This document shows, one piece after another, positions 1 through 12,500 of a stretch of DNA of 64,000 nucleotides (position 1 is its first letter; every line of letters begins with the position of its first letter). The notes beneath the pieces were generated by a model. That model did not search any database. It was not told the DNA's origin and saw only the letters and a list, made by a program, of their open reading frames with translations. Made by a program: the position numbers and the translations under genes. Source of the stretch: Pseudeuparius sepicola (taxonomy: Eukaryota > Arthropoda > Insecta > Coleoptera > Anthribidae); contig OY987304.1 in assembly GCA_963920635.1 (NCBI GenBank), positions 875,501 through 939,500 on the forward strand, read 5' to 3'.

Positions 1-568
1 CTGAAATATTAATCGAAAAAGAAAGAATTCATAGAAAAAAACATAAAAAGAAAGTTTTCATGCAGTTGTTTATTGATTCCGTGCCAATATTTTATCGTTT
101 TTGGCTAGCAGTGTGGTGTGAATTACTTTATTTTTAGTTTTGTAATCATGTTTTCATGGTCCTAGTTTAAAACGCGGTATTAAAAATACATGATTATTGT
201 TTATTTCTATGCTGAAACATCCTATTGAAATTTTTATCTGACATACCCCATCATCAATATTGCTGTGACATTGATGGTATCTTATTTAAAATTGTAGTCT
301 CGTTCGATGCATAATTATGACAATGCCCATTAACTATGACCTTAACTCGAAGCCTGTAGCTATTTTTAGTACCGTTCCGAAAAAATAATGCGAAAATCCA
401 GCAAACCCCTCCCATCATAGCGACGCTCCGCCCCCTTCCTCCCATTGGCCCTCACCTCGCTTCAGAGCCGCCTCCCTGTAGCTCCGCCCACGCCCCTATC
501 CCCTCTCCAACAAAGCAATACGTAGCCCCGCCCACCGCGCCCCTACAGCCACCCCCATTGGCTTGCAG
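1..568. other. Sequence upstream of the first recognisable NPC1 exon
   Basis: This is probably intronic sequence of the NPC1 gene, whose 5' exons (signal peptide and N-terminal sterol-binding domain) lie outside the window. It is AT-rich up to about 420. The last 150 bases are C-rich on the plus strand and lead into the polypyrimidine tract and AG that end at 568. I see no other exon or element here. Confidence 0.5.
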
Positions 569-3500
569 GCGAACACGTCGGCGTGCAGCTGCGTCGATTG
601 CGACGTGTCGTGCCCGGCGCCGCCCCAACCGCCCGCCCCCCAGCCATTCAGGATTCTCGGATTCGACGGTTACGCCTTCGCGATGGTCGTGGTGTTCGCG
701 TGCGGCAGCCTGGCGTTCCTGGTGGCGCTCTGCGTGTGCGGGGGCGGGGCCAAGGAGATAGGTGAGTGACGCTGATTGGTCCGCGGGGGAAACGATGTGG
801 TTTTGACGGTTTTTCAGGGTCGCTGAGAGGGAGGAGAGTACACTGTGAGTGTTTGTAACACGTTTGTTGTGTCTTGTCGCACGCGTGGCTTCTTGCGTGT
901 TATTTTGCGGTGTTTTCTTTTTCGTTTTGCAGGGCACGAGGCGCGCAGTTTCGCTATAGAGTTGGTGGAAGATGAGAATTTCGAAGGTATTTGACAAAGT
1001 TTAAACGGATCTTATTTTCGTGTTGTGACGTAACGGGTATTTCTGATTAATTCGGGTGTATTATGGGTTTAAAGTAGACGTAGAAAATGTGTTTTTTTTT
1101 GTGGGCGGCTATGAAAATACGAAGTCGTATTCCGCCTACTCGGTTTTTCGATAAAAAAATGCGTAGCTTCAGTGTCATTGTCCCGACTTGTTTGTCGTAT
1201 AATTTTTTTTATTGCAGGATATTTACGATAAACGAAACTGTTGTAATTTTTTTCAGGGTAGGCATGTAGTTTACTAAATTTTCCGAAGCGTGTGTTTTGT
1301 TTTTGGTGTAAAGTACTGTTTGCACGTAAAAACTGATCTTTAACATTTTTCTTGGGTACTTTAAGGTGTTTTTTTATCGTTTACTAAAAACGTCGTTCGT
1401 GGCGATTTTAGAGTTTTTTTTTAAGTGCGAGTAATGTAAATACTAATACAGGATGTTCTGTGATAAAGGATAAAATTCAATTTTATTAATGTTGGCAGCT
1501 GAGAATACCTTTGAAAATTTGCGAATTAATTTTTATTTCAGAAACATTTAATACCGTTTTAATAGTTAATATTTAAGCAATAATTACTTGTTAGAATTAT
1601 GTAATTTGTTGCCATTAAGTACATAATTAAATACGTGGTTTCAAAGTATTTTTTTTATTTAATAGCTGCGTCAGGTACGATGTTAAGGTGATTTTAACCC
1701 ACTTCAAAAAAGGATGAGGAGGTTATCAATTCGGTTGCATTTCTTTTATTTTTTTATGTTTGTTACCTTAGAACTCCATCATTTATAAACCGATTTGGAC
1801 AATTCTTTTTTTATTTGAAAGGGTATACCTGAAGAAAAAAATTCCACCCTTAAGGGTGGACAAATAGGGGATGAAATTTCATATTGAACCGATTTCGACG
1901 ATGCTTTTTTATTAAAAAAGGATTACTTTAGGAGTGGCCCCATTTAAATTTGAAGAAAAAATCCACCCCTAGGGGTAGATAAATAGGGGATGAAAGTTCA
2001 TATTGGACCGATTTGGATAATTCTCATTTTATTACCTTAAATTTGAAAAGAAAATTTTCAATTCTAAGGGTGGACAAATAGAGCATGCAATTTAATATTA
2101 GACCGATTTCGATAATTCTTAATAATTCACTAAAAAATAAGAAATAAAAAAATTCTAACAAGAAAATTAATACATTAATGTATGCACATTTCAACTTAAA
2201 TTTTAGAAATACTTTTCTCTTTCCAAATTGAGTTATCTTTGGAGTCGGTGACGATATATGATGTATTCATATCTAAATAGATTTAAATTCCTTACCTTGA
2301 CTGTCACCAAATCCAAAGATAACTCAGTTTAGAAAGAGAAAAATATTTCTAAAATTTTAGTTTAAATGTGCATACGGGCAAATTTGTGAAGTCGGTGTTA
2401 TTTTTTGTTATTTTTTTTTTAATTTTTAGTGGTGTGCATACGGGCAAATTTTTGAAGTTGGTTTTAATACTTTTGTTTCGGTAAATATTAAATAAACCGA
2501 ACATCCTGTACGTAGTTTCTTGTAAACAAAATTCAAATTTAAACCCGTCCCTCATACGCGTATTATTCAGCATCGGTCATCGAAAAACAATTCTAACTAC
2601 GCACGCCGCATTACTCCGCACTTGTCTAATAAATTTCCCAAAATGGCCGCGAACGCCGCGACAGACCCGACCCGCGATTGGCGGAAACGCGCCAAGCCCC
2701 GCCCACGTGTCCGTCTCCACGGCGACCGGGGGGGCGTTTCCGCCAATGCGGGCCGCGTCCACCCCCCTTAACCAGTGACGTTGCCCGGCAGCGCGAGTCG
2801 GGGGCGGGGCCTCGGACGAGATGAGGGCGGCCGTCGGGCGGCGATTGGCCGCCGCCCAGCTGGCGGGGCGCCGGTCGGCGAGCACCGCCGCCCTCGGGGA
2901 CGTCGACGCCGAGGACAGCCCGCTGCAGTCGGCCAGCCAGCGCTCGAGTAGGTGGCGGGAGTGGGGGGTGGGCGGGGCCGCGATCGGTTGGAGGGGGGGG
3001 AGGCGGAGACGCGCGGCGCTGCCGGATGTCGAAATTGCGCGTCATATCCCGGGAAATAACTCCGAATATTGATAAAATATTATAGATGGCTGGAGCATTT
3101 TTTATGAGCAGAAGCATTTATGAGCGGGGCATTTTTAAAAGTGTCTTGCCATTTTTGGCCACTGTCCGGCAGTTTTGGAGCATTTATGATCATTTACAGT
3201 GTGACCCATTTGTTTTGGGGTCAGTCTGTAAAAAGTGTATCAATCGTGCGATTTGGCTGATTTTTTTTTTAAATTGTAGAGCTCGATGAACTGCACATTT
3301 TGAACCAAAATTGCCTGGTTCGCATAAAATCCAAAGCCTACTATGACCGTTTTTATGAGCAAAATTTTAAGAAACCATATTAGCGTTTTTTTTTGAAAAA
3401 ATCTGTGTGCGCCAATGGATTGAGCACCCCTCGAAATGGGTATGTACAAAATTTCATCAAAATATTTCAAGTAATAACAATTTTGTAGAAAAATTAAAAA

Positions 3501-6500
3501 TGCAGCCAAGGTACGTCTTTATTTTCAAAAATTCAAAGTTGGCCATGGAAAATAATTGAATTGTTTACTTTTATTAAGTGTCAAACTGTCTAAATTGAGT
3601 TCAGAAATTGTTTGTGCTCAATACAATTAATTATCATAATTATGGAATATTTAAGCATAAGAGACAAAATAGAAATTGTTCGACTCGTGGGCGACAACGA
3701 GCGCTCGGCAGCAGAAGCTGCGGCCGAATTTAACAATAGACACCCAGGTAGATCAGTGAGTCGAAGTACTGTACAACGTATAAACAATATTTTTGATGAA
3801 ACTGGATCGATTTCTAAAAATTTATTAAAAACTAGGCAAAATGGACGCCGTGGACTTGTTGAAAATAACAATCAAATTCTGCAATACTTTAGTGACAATC
3901 CTCGAAATAGTGTTCGAACGGCTAGTTTAGACCTTCATATACCCAAAGAGAGTATAAGGAGATGTTTGAGACAAAACAAAATAAAACCGTTTAAGCCAAA
4001 ATTTTTGCACACCCTGGAACCAGGAGATGAGGAGAGAAGATTAGAATTTTGCTATTGGCTGCAAGGTGAATATCTCCATAATGGCAACTTTTTAAATGAA
4101 ATTTTATTCACCGACGAAGCCACGTTTACTACAAATGGTGTAGTATCAAGTCAAAACTGCCGTCACTGGTCAGCTGAAAATCCAGAGTTTATAATAAATG
4201 CAAGGAGACAATATTCACAAAAAATTAACGTTTGGTGTGGAATACTACGCGACAGAATAATTGGCCCATTTTTCTTTGAAGGGAATTTGAATGCGGCTGG
4301 CTTCTTGAATTTTCTAGAAATTGAATTTAGAAATGCTTTAGATGAGTTACCATTAAGATACCGTTTAAATTTAAAGTTACAGTTAGATGGCAGTCCTATT
4401 CATAATGCTCGTTTAATCAGAAACTGGCTAGATAATAATTTTGAAAACTGTTGGATAGGGCGAAATAGTCCTTTCTGTGAGTGGCCACCGAGATCTCCGG
4501 ACTTAACTCCTTTAGATTTTTTTCTTTGGGGTACACTTAAGCAAAATGTTTCAAGACCCCATAATTTACAAGAACTGCAAGCTAGGATAAACCGTAGTTG
4601 TGAGGAAATTACTCCACAGCAAATACGAAATGTAATTTTGAATGTACGCAAGAGGAACGACAAATGCATTGTAGAAAATGGAGGCTTGGTAGAAGTTACA
4701 AAAATTTTATAATTTTAATTGTTTTTATGTTTTGTGTTTATAAGCATAAGGTTGTATTATTACAATTCAATTATTTTCCATGGCCAACTTTGAATTTTTG
4801 AAAATAAAGACGTACCTTGGCTGCATTTTTAATTTTTCTACAAAATCGTTATTACTTGAAATATTTTGATGAAATTTTGTACATACCCATTTCGAGGGGT
4901 GCTCAATCCATTGGCGCACACAGATTTTTTCAAAAAAAAAACGCTAATATGGTTTCTTAAAATTTTGCTCATAAAAACGGTCATAGTAGGCTTTGGATTT
5001 TATGCGAACCAGGCAATTTTTGTTCAAAATGTGCAGTTCATCGAGCTCTACAATTTAAAAAAAAAATCAGCCAAATCGCACGATTGATACACTTTTTACA
5101 GACTGACCCCAAAACAAATGGGTCACACTGTATATAAATATCGCGTCAGTTAGAGATTAATGAGAATTTCCGGTCACTTGTGAGCATTTATGGTCATTTA
5201 TGAGCATTTATGGTCATTTATAAAAAAAATCCCTCAATTTCTAACCTATAAAACTACAAAACCGTTTCTAATTCTAACCTAGAATATTGCAAAATGGCCA
5301 AACAAAATTCAATAGTCTGAAATTACCTACTTCCAGAAAAGAAGTGACCAAAAATTAAAATGTGCTATTTGTAAATTTTGCAAAGTTGAATGTTTTGCCC
5401 ATGCAGGAAGAATGAGAAAACATTTAATTCAATGTTCAAAGGCTCCAGTACAGATAAAGAAGTTATTTAGATTTAGTAGTAACAAAAAAGTAAAAAGTAA
5501 TTCTGATGTAGATGTAAGTATGGAATATTGAATATATAGCTCTCATTGTTAATTAATTTAGGCAATTTTATTGCAACAATTATAATTACTGCGTTGAATT
5601 TCAATCCTGTAATATTTTATTGATTGCTAACCTAACTAGCCTACATCCTCCTTTTACATATTTTATTTTTTTTTACTTTATACTTTTGCATATGTGGTCT
5701 TGTTTTAAAGGTCTTTTCACAAGCAATCGAATGGCACCATTTTAAAAAATGTCCATAAATGCTAGAGGCCTCGGCGGACATTTTTAAAAGTGTCCTGCTC
5801 AAAATCATAAATACTCGGACATTTGCCATCTATAGAAAATATTATTGCTGCCAATGGGGACTTCGGATCGTTGTCGAATATTTCCTCCAATCGATCGTAT
5901 CTGGCCTCTGCAAAAAAAAAGGTTTTTATCGAAAAAAGTTACAGCGAAAAGGCGTGTAATTTTTTGAGATGGACATTTGGTGGTGTATGGTATAAAATAT
6001 CACATTATAAGTGACAGGGTTGACTAACTATTAACAAACAAATTTGGCAATCGGGTACTCGTGCGACTTTTCGGGGTGGTGGCTTTAATTTTCTTTTACT
6101 TTCTGGCTTTGCACATATTATATTTGGCTTTTTATTACAGTTTAAATATATTTTTTGTAGCTTTGAAATTCATAAAAAGTACATAAAGTACAGTACTTTC
6201 GACGAAAATTACTATGTAACGTAATGATTATATTTTATATTTTCCACCATTGTCATTTATTTATTTTTAATTCTGTATGTTCATATAAAGTGTAAACTGT
6301 GTCATAATTATGCCCATATACTTACAGTGTCAATATTACATTTAAAAAAATTCTTATTAATTTCGAAGAACAAACTGAACAATTCGATCCCAATTTTTTA
6401 TTATTTTTAGAAGCATCGTTTGTTTTCCTTAATTTTTGGCTCTTGAAAAAAAAATTTTCGGATTTAGTTAGCGAGTTTTTTTCTTTATAATTTTTTTGAT

Positions 6501-9500
6501 AATTTACAAATAAAATTTAAAAAAAAAGAAAATTAAAAAAAAATTAGGTACGTATTTGCTATAAATTATTAATATTTTTTTAAATATTAGTTGATTCGGT
6601 TTACGAAATTTATTTTCATTCTTTATTTTATCATTTATTTTCATTTAAGGAATTTTTTATTTTTATAATTTAAAAATTTCTCTGGAGCACGTCTGTAAGG
6701 TTATTATTTTTTCAAATCAAAAATAAATTATACATATAAAATTAATTATAAAAAATTGCTACATATTTGCTAAAAATTAATATATTTTTTAAATTTAATT
6801 TTGTTATATATTTGAAAGAAGAATATTTTCAGGGAAATTTTGATGTTTGAGTTTTTTTTATAAATGTAATTCATAGGCGTGTTTCAGGGGTTTAGCTTTG
6901 CCTGTGGTTAATCAAAGAATCATCCTTTATTTTAAAATATAAAATGCTTTTTAATTTTAATATTATGACACACTTTATACAGGGTGGCTACAAATTCTCG
7001 TCAACAGAAAAAGTGGTAAAATAGAAGATTTTTCTCTACAATTTCTCATTTTGAGAAAAATAAGAAAATGTATAAAACAAAATATTGCAACAAAACCGTA
7101 GGGGAAATGTCCATATTTTCTGTATAGTGCAAATTTGTGGCTACTACAACATTAAAAAAAATACACGACACAAAATATAAGACTGTTTTTACATACATAT
7201 AGGTATAACATCGGAATTAGGCCACGAAATGGATGCACACTCTATAAATAAGATGCCAGACGTTTATGATGCTCCATCATCGTTTATTGAAAGGTATCCG
7301 CATATTTTAGTTTTAAACTCCCGAAAAAACGAACGATTTTTTTTAGGTTAGGAGCAAATACCGACACAATCCTCCAGAAATTATTCGAGAAATGGGGCAC
7401 ATTCTGCGCGGAGAGGCCCTGGGTTATCCTGACCATAGGGGCATTATTTATAGTCGGTTTGGGACACGGAGTCAGATATCTGAAGGTTAGTATCGGGCCT
7501 CAACTTTTCGCATACACCTTGTATACACTGTGTTCCCGATGCGAATGAACAGCATGGGAATCTTGCAAACGGTGAGAGATACGGCAACGGTTAAAGGGGG
7601 AAAAAGTTGCGCATTTTTGAGGTCAACAAAATGGCACAAACAGATTTCTAATAAATTTTTTCGTTTTTGAGTTATTTTGAAAAAGGTAAAATTTTGCGTT
7701 TTCGATTTTATTTTTTCTGAAGTTGTTATCACAAATATAAAAAAAAAGAAAAACACTTTTTTATGGCATTTTTTAACGGGCTTTAAGATGGCGTTTTTAG
7801 ATTTGTTCTACAACGTTTCGTTTTTGAGAAACTGTCTTCGACTTTATTTTTTTAAATATGGACCGGTTTTTTTTTGCAGATTTTGAAAGCACTTTTCATT
7901 GCAAATACCATGATGTATGACACGAAATATTTTTAAAATGTTTTGAGACAATTATACTGAACATTCCTTTTTTTCCATTCATGTTTTTCTATTGCGGCCC
8001 TCTATTTAATAATAAGGGTCGCGACAGGGTCGCATTGTGTTTTGGAGTAAATTCTTCGCTTTTTCTAATTGTGAGAAGAAAGCTTTAAGCCAACGAAACC
8101 AATAACTTTTGCCATTTATTAATTATTGCAACAATACATTCGTTCGGCCTCTACAATATTTCTGTGACGCAAGATATAACATGCTAACATGTTAAATCTG
8201 TCGTCATTTGAAAAAGCACCCTCCATTTCTAATGATACAAATTGTTAACTAAAAGATAGTGGGAGTTATGACAAATGACAAGGGGTTGGTTTCTTTGTTT
8301 CAAAGCCTTCTAGGTGGAGGATTTTTATTAATTTTTTATTATCGTATGTGACTATTATTAGTCTTTGCCGTCCTTTTTTAGTTCTCCAATTGAAAGATAA
8401 GTTGTAAGTTAAATTGCTGACAATACTGATTAATATTTAGACTTCTTATTATGAAATACAGGGCCCCAATAGAAAAAAATGAATGGAAAAAAAGGAATTT
8501 TCAGTATAATTGTCTCAAAACATTTTAAAAATATTTCGTGTCATACATCATGGTATTTGCAATGAAAAGTGCTTTCAAAATCTGCAAAAAAAATCCAGGT
8601 CCGTATTTAAAAAAATTAAGTTGAAGATGGTTTCTCAAAAACGAAACGTTGTAGAACAAATCTAAAAAAGCCATCTTAAAGCCCGTTAAAAAGTGCCACA
8701 AGAAAGTGTTCTTTTTTTCTATCTGTGATAACAACTTCAGAAAAAATAAAATCGAAAATGCAAAATTTTACTTTTTTCAAAATAACTCAAAAACGAAAAA
8801 AATATTAGAAATCTGTTTGTGCCATTTTATTGACCTCAAAATTACGCAACTTTTTCCCCATTTAACCGTTGCTCTATCTCTCACCGTTTGCAAGATTCCC
8901 ATGCTGTTCATTCTTATCCGGGACACAGTGTATATAGAAAATTTCGTTCCGAATTCAACGGTGTGTCGCTTTTTACCGTAGCCCTAATAGTTCGGGAGGT
9001 ACATCAAAAAACGCGAACATAACCTCACTTTTTTTAGGTCACGACCGATCCCGTCGAATTGTGGGCCTCCCCGACGTCGCGTAGCCGCGTCGAACGCGAA
9101 TACTTCGACTCCCACTTCGAACCATTTTACCGCAACGAGCAGATAATAATCCACGCCGTCAACACTCCGAATATCGTCCACAACACCTCGCTCGGCTACA
9201 AGACCTTCGGGCCCGTCTTCAATCGCACCTTCATGCTGGCCGTCCACGACCTTCAGGAGAAGGTCAAGCAGATCGGCTACGGGACGAGCTTCTCCTTCGA
9301 GAAGTTGTGTTTCGCGCCGATGCGCAACCCCGGCGAACCGCAGACGCTGGACCAGTGCGCCGTGCAGAGCCCCTGGGGCTGGTTCCAGAACAGCGTCGAG
9401 AAATTCAACGCGACCGGCGAGGACGCCGCCCACTACAAAACCAACTATCTCGACCACCTGGCCACCTGTTTGAAGTGAGTTTGAACGTTTGAACTAAAAA

Positions 9501-12500
9501 GGTAGTTCAGACGTACCGAATTCGGTACGTCCGAACTAAGAAAGTAGTTCGGACGTGCCTAATTTGGTGCGTTTGAACTAAGCGGTAGTTCAGAAGTCAC
9601 AGGCGCGTTTTATTGCAGGAACCGTTACGACCCGTCTTGTCTGGCGACGTACGGGGGTCCCGTCATCCCGGCGGTGGCGCTCGGCGGGTTCCCGGGCCCC
9701 GGAGACGATCCGGCGCTCGGCGGGTTCCTGGGCCCCGGAGAGGATCCGGCGCTCGGCGGGTTCCTGGGCCCCGGAGAGGAGGACCTGCCACAGTCGCCGA
9801 AGTACGAGGAGGCGACTGCGATCATCCTGACCTTCCTCGTCAACAATTACCACAACAAGTCGAGACTGTCGCCGGCGTTGGAGTGGGAGAAGCGCTTCGT
9901 CGAGTTCATGAAGAACTGGACGCGCAACGACCGGCCGGAATTCATGGACGTGGCGTTTACGAGCGAGAGGTCGATAGAGGACGAGCTGGACCGCGAGTCG
10001 CAGTCCGACGTCATAACGATACTCGTGTCGTACCTCATAATGTTCGCCTATATCGCCGTGTCGCTCGGACAGGTGAATTCGTGGTCTCGCCTGTTGATCG
10101 ACAGCAAGATAACCCTGGGTTTGGGCGGTGTCGTCATCGTCTTGGCCTCCGTCGTTTCCTCGGTCGGACTATTCGGTTTCGTCGGCACGCCGGCCACGCT
10201 GATCATCATCGAGGTCATCCCGTTCCTGGTTCTCGCCGTCGGCGTCGATAACATCTTCATTTTAGTCCAGACGCATCAGCGCGAGCCGAAACGACCGCAG
10301 GAGACGCACGCCGAGCACATCGGCAGGACGTTGGGCCAAGTCGGGCCCAGCATGCTGCTCACGAGCGTCTCGGAGAGTTGCTGTTTCTTCCTGGGCGGCC
10401 TGTCCGACATGCCGGCGGTTAGGGCGTTTGCGCTGTACGCCGGCATGGCGTTATTGTTCGACTTCCTGCTGCAGATAACGTGTTTCGTGTCGTTGTTGGC
10501 GTTGGACACGAAACGGCAGAATTCGAACCGTCTAGACATCTGCTGCTTCCTGCGTGGCTCGAAGAAGAACGACGGCAACAACGCCCCACAAGAAGGCCTG
10601 CTGTACACGTTCTTCAAGAGCGTATACGTGCCGATCCTGATGAACAACTGCGTGAGGGCCGTCGTCGTGGTCGTCTTCTTCGGCTGGCTGTGTTCGTCGA
10701 TTTCCGTCGTGCCGCACGTCGAGATCGGTCTGGACCAGGAACTCTCCATGCCCGAGGACTCGTTCGTCCTCAAATACTTCAGGTTCCTCAAGGATTTCCT
10801 CTCGATCGGCCCGCCGATGTATTTCGTCGTCAAAGCGGGCCTGGACTATTCCCAGCCCGACGTTCAGAATAAGATATGCGGCGGGTTATACTGCGACATC
10901 GACTCGCTCGTCATGCAGATTTTCGTCAGCAGCAAAGCGCCGGAAAGCAGCTACATAGCGCAGCCGCCAAACAGTTGGCTAGACGACTACATCGACTGGA
11001 GCAACGGCGACGACTGCTGCAAAATCGACCCCGATACGGGCGAATTTTGCCAACACACGAACGAGACGTGCGAGCAGTGCGACATATCGTTCAGGCCGGA
11101 CAATCATCGGCCGGTGGCGGAGGACTTCGGTCGGTACGTGTCGTTTTTCCTGCGGGATAATCCCGACGAGACCTGCGCGAAAGCCGGACACCCCGCATAC
11201 GGCCAAGGCGTGAACTACGTCACCGACAACAAGACCGAACTGTCGACGGTCGGGGCGACGTACTTTACCGCGTATCACAGCCTCTTGAAGACCTCCAAAG
11301 ATTATTACGAGAGCATGAGGGCCGCCAGGAGGATCTCGGCGAACATCTCGCGAACCGTCGGCGCCGAGGTGTTCCCGTACTCGGTCTTCTACGTCTTCTA
11401 CGAGCAATACCTGACGATGTGGCCCGACACCCTGCAGAGTCTGGGCATAAGCATCCTGGCGATATTCATCGTGACCTTCCTCCTGATGGGGTTGGACGTA
11501 TTCTCGAGCCTGGTGGTCATCATAACGATAACGATGATCGTGGCGAACCTCGGCGGGCTCATGTACTGGTGGCACATAACGTTGAACGCCGTGTCGCTGG
11601 TGAACCTGGTCATGGCCGTGGGCATCTCGGTGGAGTTCTGCTCGCACCTGGTCCACAGTTTCTCGGTGTCGATAAAGCCGACGAGGAAGGAACGGGCGGC
11701 GGACGCGCTGACCAAAATGGGCAGTTCGGTGTTTTCCGGCATAACGCTGACCAAGTTCGGCGGGATCATCGTGTTGTACTTCGCAAAGTCGCAGATATTC
11801 AAGGTGTTCTACTTCAGGATGTATCTGGGGATAGTGCTGTACGGGGCGGCGCACGGTCTGATCTTCTTGCCGGTGCTGCTGAGTTATATAGGTGAGTTTT
11901 ATAAAAGGAAAAATATATCGGAAGATGTTTATTTTGACATAACTTTTTTTTTTTAATATAAATATGGCGTTGCTTAAATACACTTAAGGTGGATTTATGA
12001 ACTCGACGTTGGCGCTCGAAGTTGACGGTGACCTTCGCAGTTTGCGTCCAGAAATGTGAACGACGGAACGCGAAAAAGATGAAATTAGTTTATCTCGGAC
12101 GGCATCGGACGCAGACGGCAGCATTCGACGGCATTTTGTAAACAGTTACACGTAAAATATTGGGATTGAATTTTCCACGCAAACGGCAAACGTCGAGTTT
12201 ATAAATCCACCTTTACACTTTCACTTGTCGCCATTGTTTTTGACACTTAAGTTGAAGGTTGGGTTTCTTAGTTTCTTGTATTTGTATTGTTGATGATGAT
12301 TATTTTGTTTTTTATTGTAACTGTATTTTTTCATCATAACAATTTAAAAATATATAAATCATGAAAAATTAAGGTTATGTCGGACAAAAAAAAAACATTC
12401 TTAAAGCTGTTTCTACAGGAAGTCTTGGGTCTGGTAGTCAACTTACCTTTTTTCAAAACTAAAATTGAAAATTAAAAGGGAAAAAACAATTTTTTACTTA

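Larger units (their letters stand above)
3197..5130 (+). mobile_element. Full-length Tc1/mariner-superfamily transposon with 368-bp TIRs
   Basis: The element begins CAGTGTGACCC and ends GGGTCACACTG. It is flanked by TA at 3195-3196 and 5131-5132, the expected target duplication of the IS630/Tc1/mariner superfamily. The terminal inverted repeats run 3197-3564 and 4762-5130 and differ at only a few positions, far longer than the roughly 30 bp of typical mariners. Between them lies one uninterrupted transposase frame. Near-identical TIRs, intact TA duplication and open frame indicate a young, possibly still mobile copy. It is on the same strand as NPC1 and sits in one of its introns. Confidence 0.9.
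3081..5834. mobile_element. hAT-like element, interrupted by a mariner-like insertion
   Basis: The ends are TATAGATGGC at 3081-3090 and its exact complement GCCATCTATA at 5825-5834. Flanking octamers are TAAAATAT (3073-3080) and GAAAATAT (5835-5842), an 8-bp target duplication with one mismatch, as expected for hAT elements. Subterminal sequence (CATTTATGAGC, TTTTTAAAAGTG) is also inverted between the two ends. Without the nested element and its TA duplication it is about 820 bp. It retains a BED-type zinc-finger exon remnant at 5316-5513 but no transposase core. It is inferred to be an old non-autonomous copy that later received the mariner-like element. Confidence 0.6.

Noticed and set aside
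452..997. 181-codon minus-strand frame at the window start
   Set aside because: It lies opposite two NPC1 exons that splice in phase, has low-complexity Arg/Ala content and no recognisable domain.
8984..9457. 157-codon minus-strand frame
   Set aside because: It is fully antisense to the NPC1 exon 9038-9474, whose protein matches the middle luminal domain.
10979..11983. 334-codon minus-strand open frame opposite NPC1
   Set aside because: It is Arg/His/Asp-rich, the composition expected from the antisense of a GC-rich coding exon, and matches no family; NPC1 on the plus strand explains the region.
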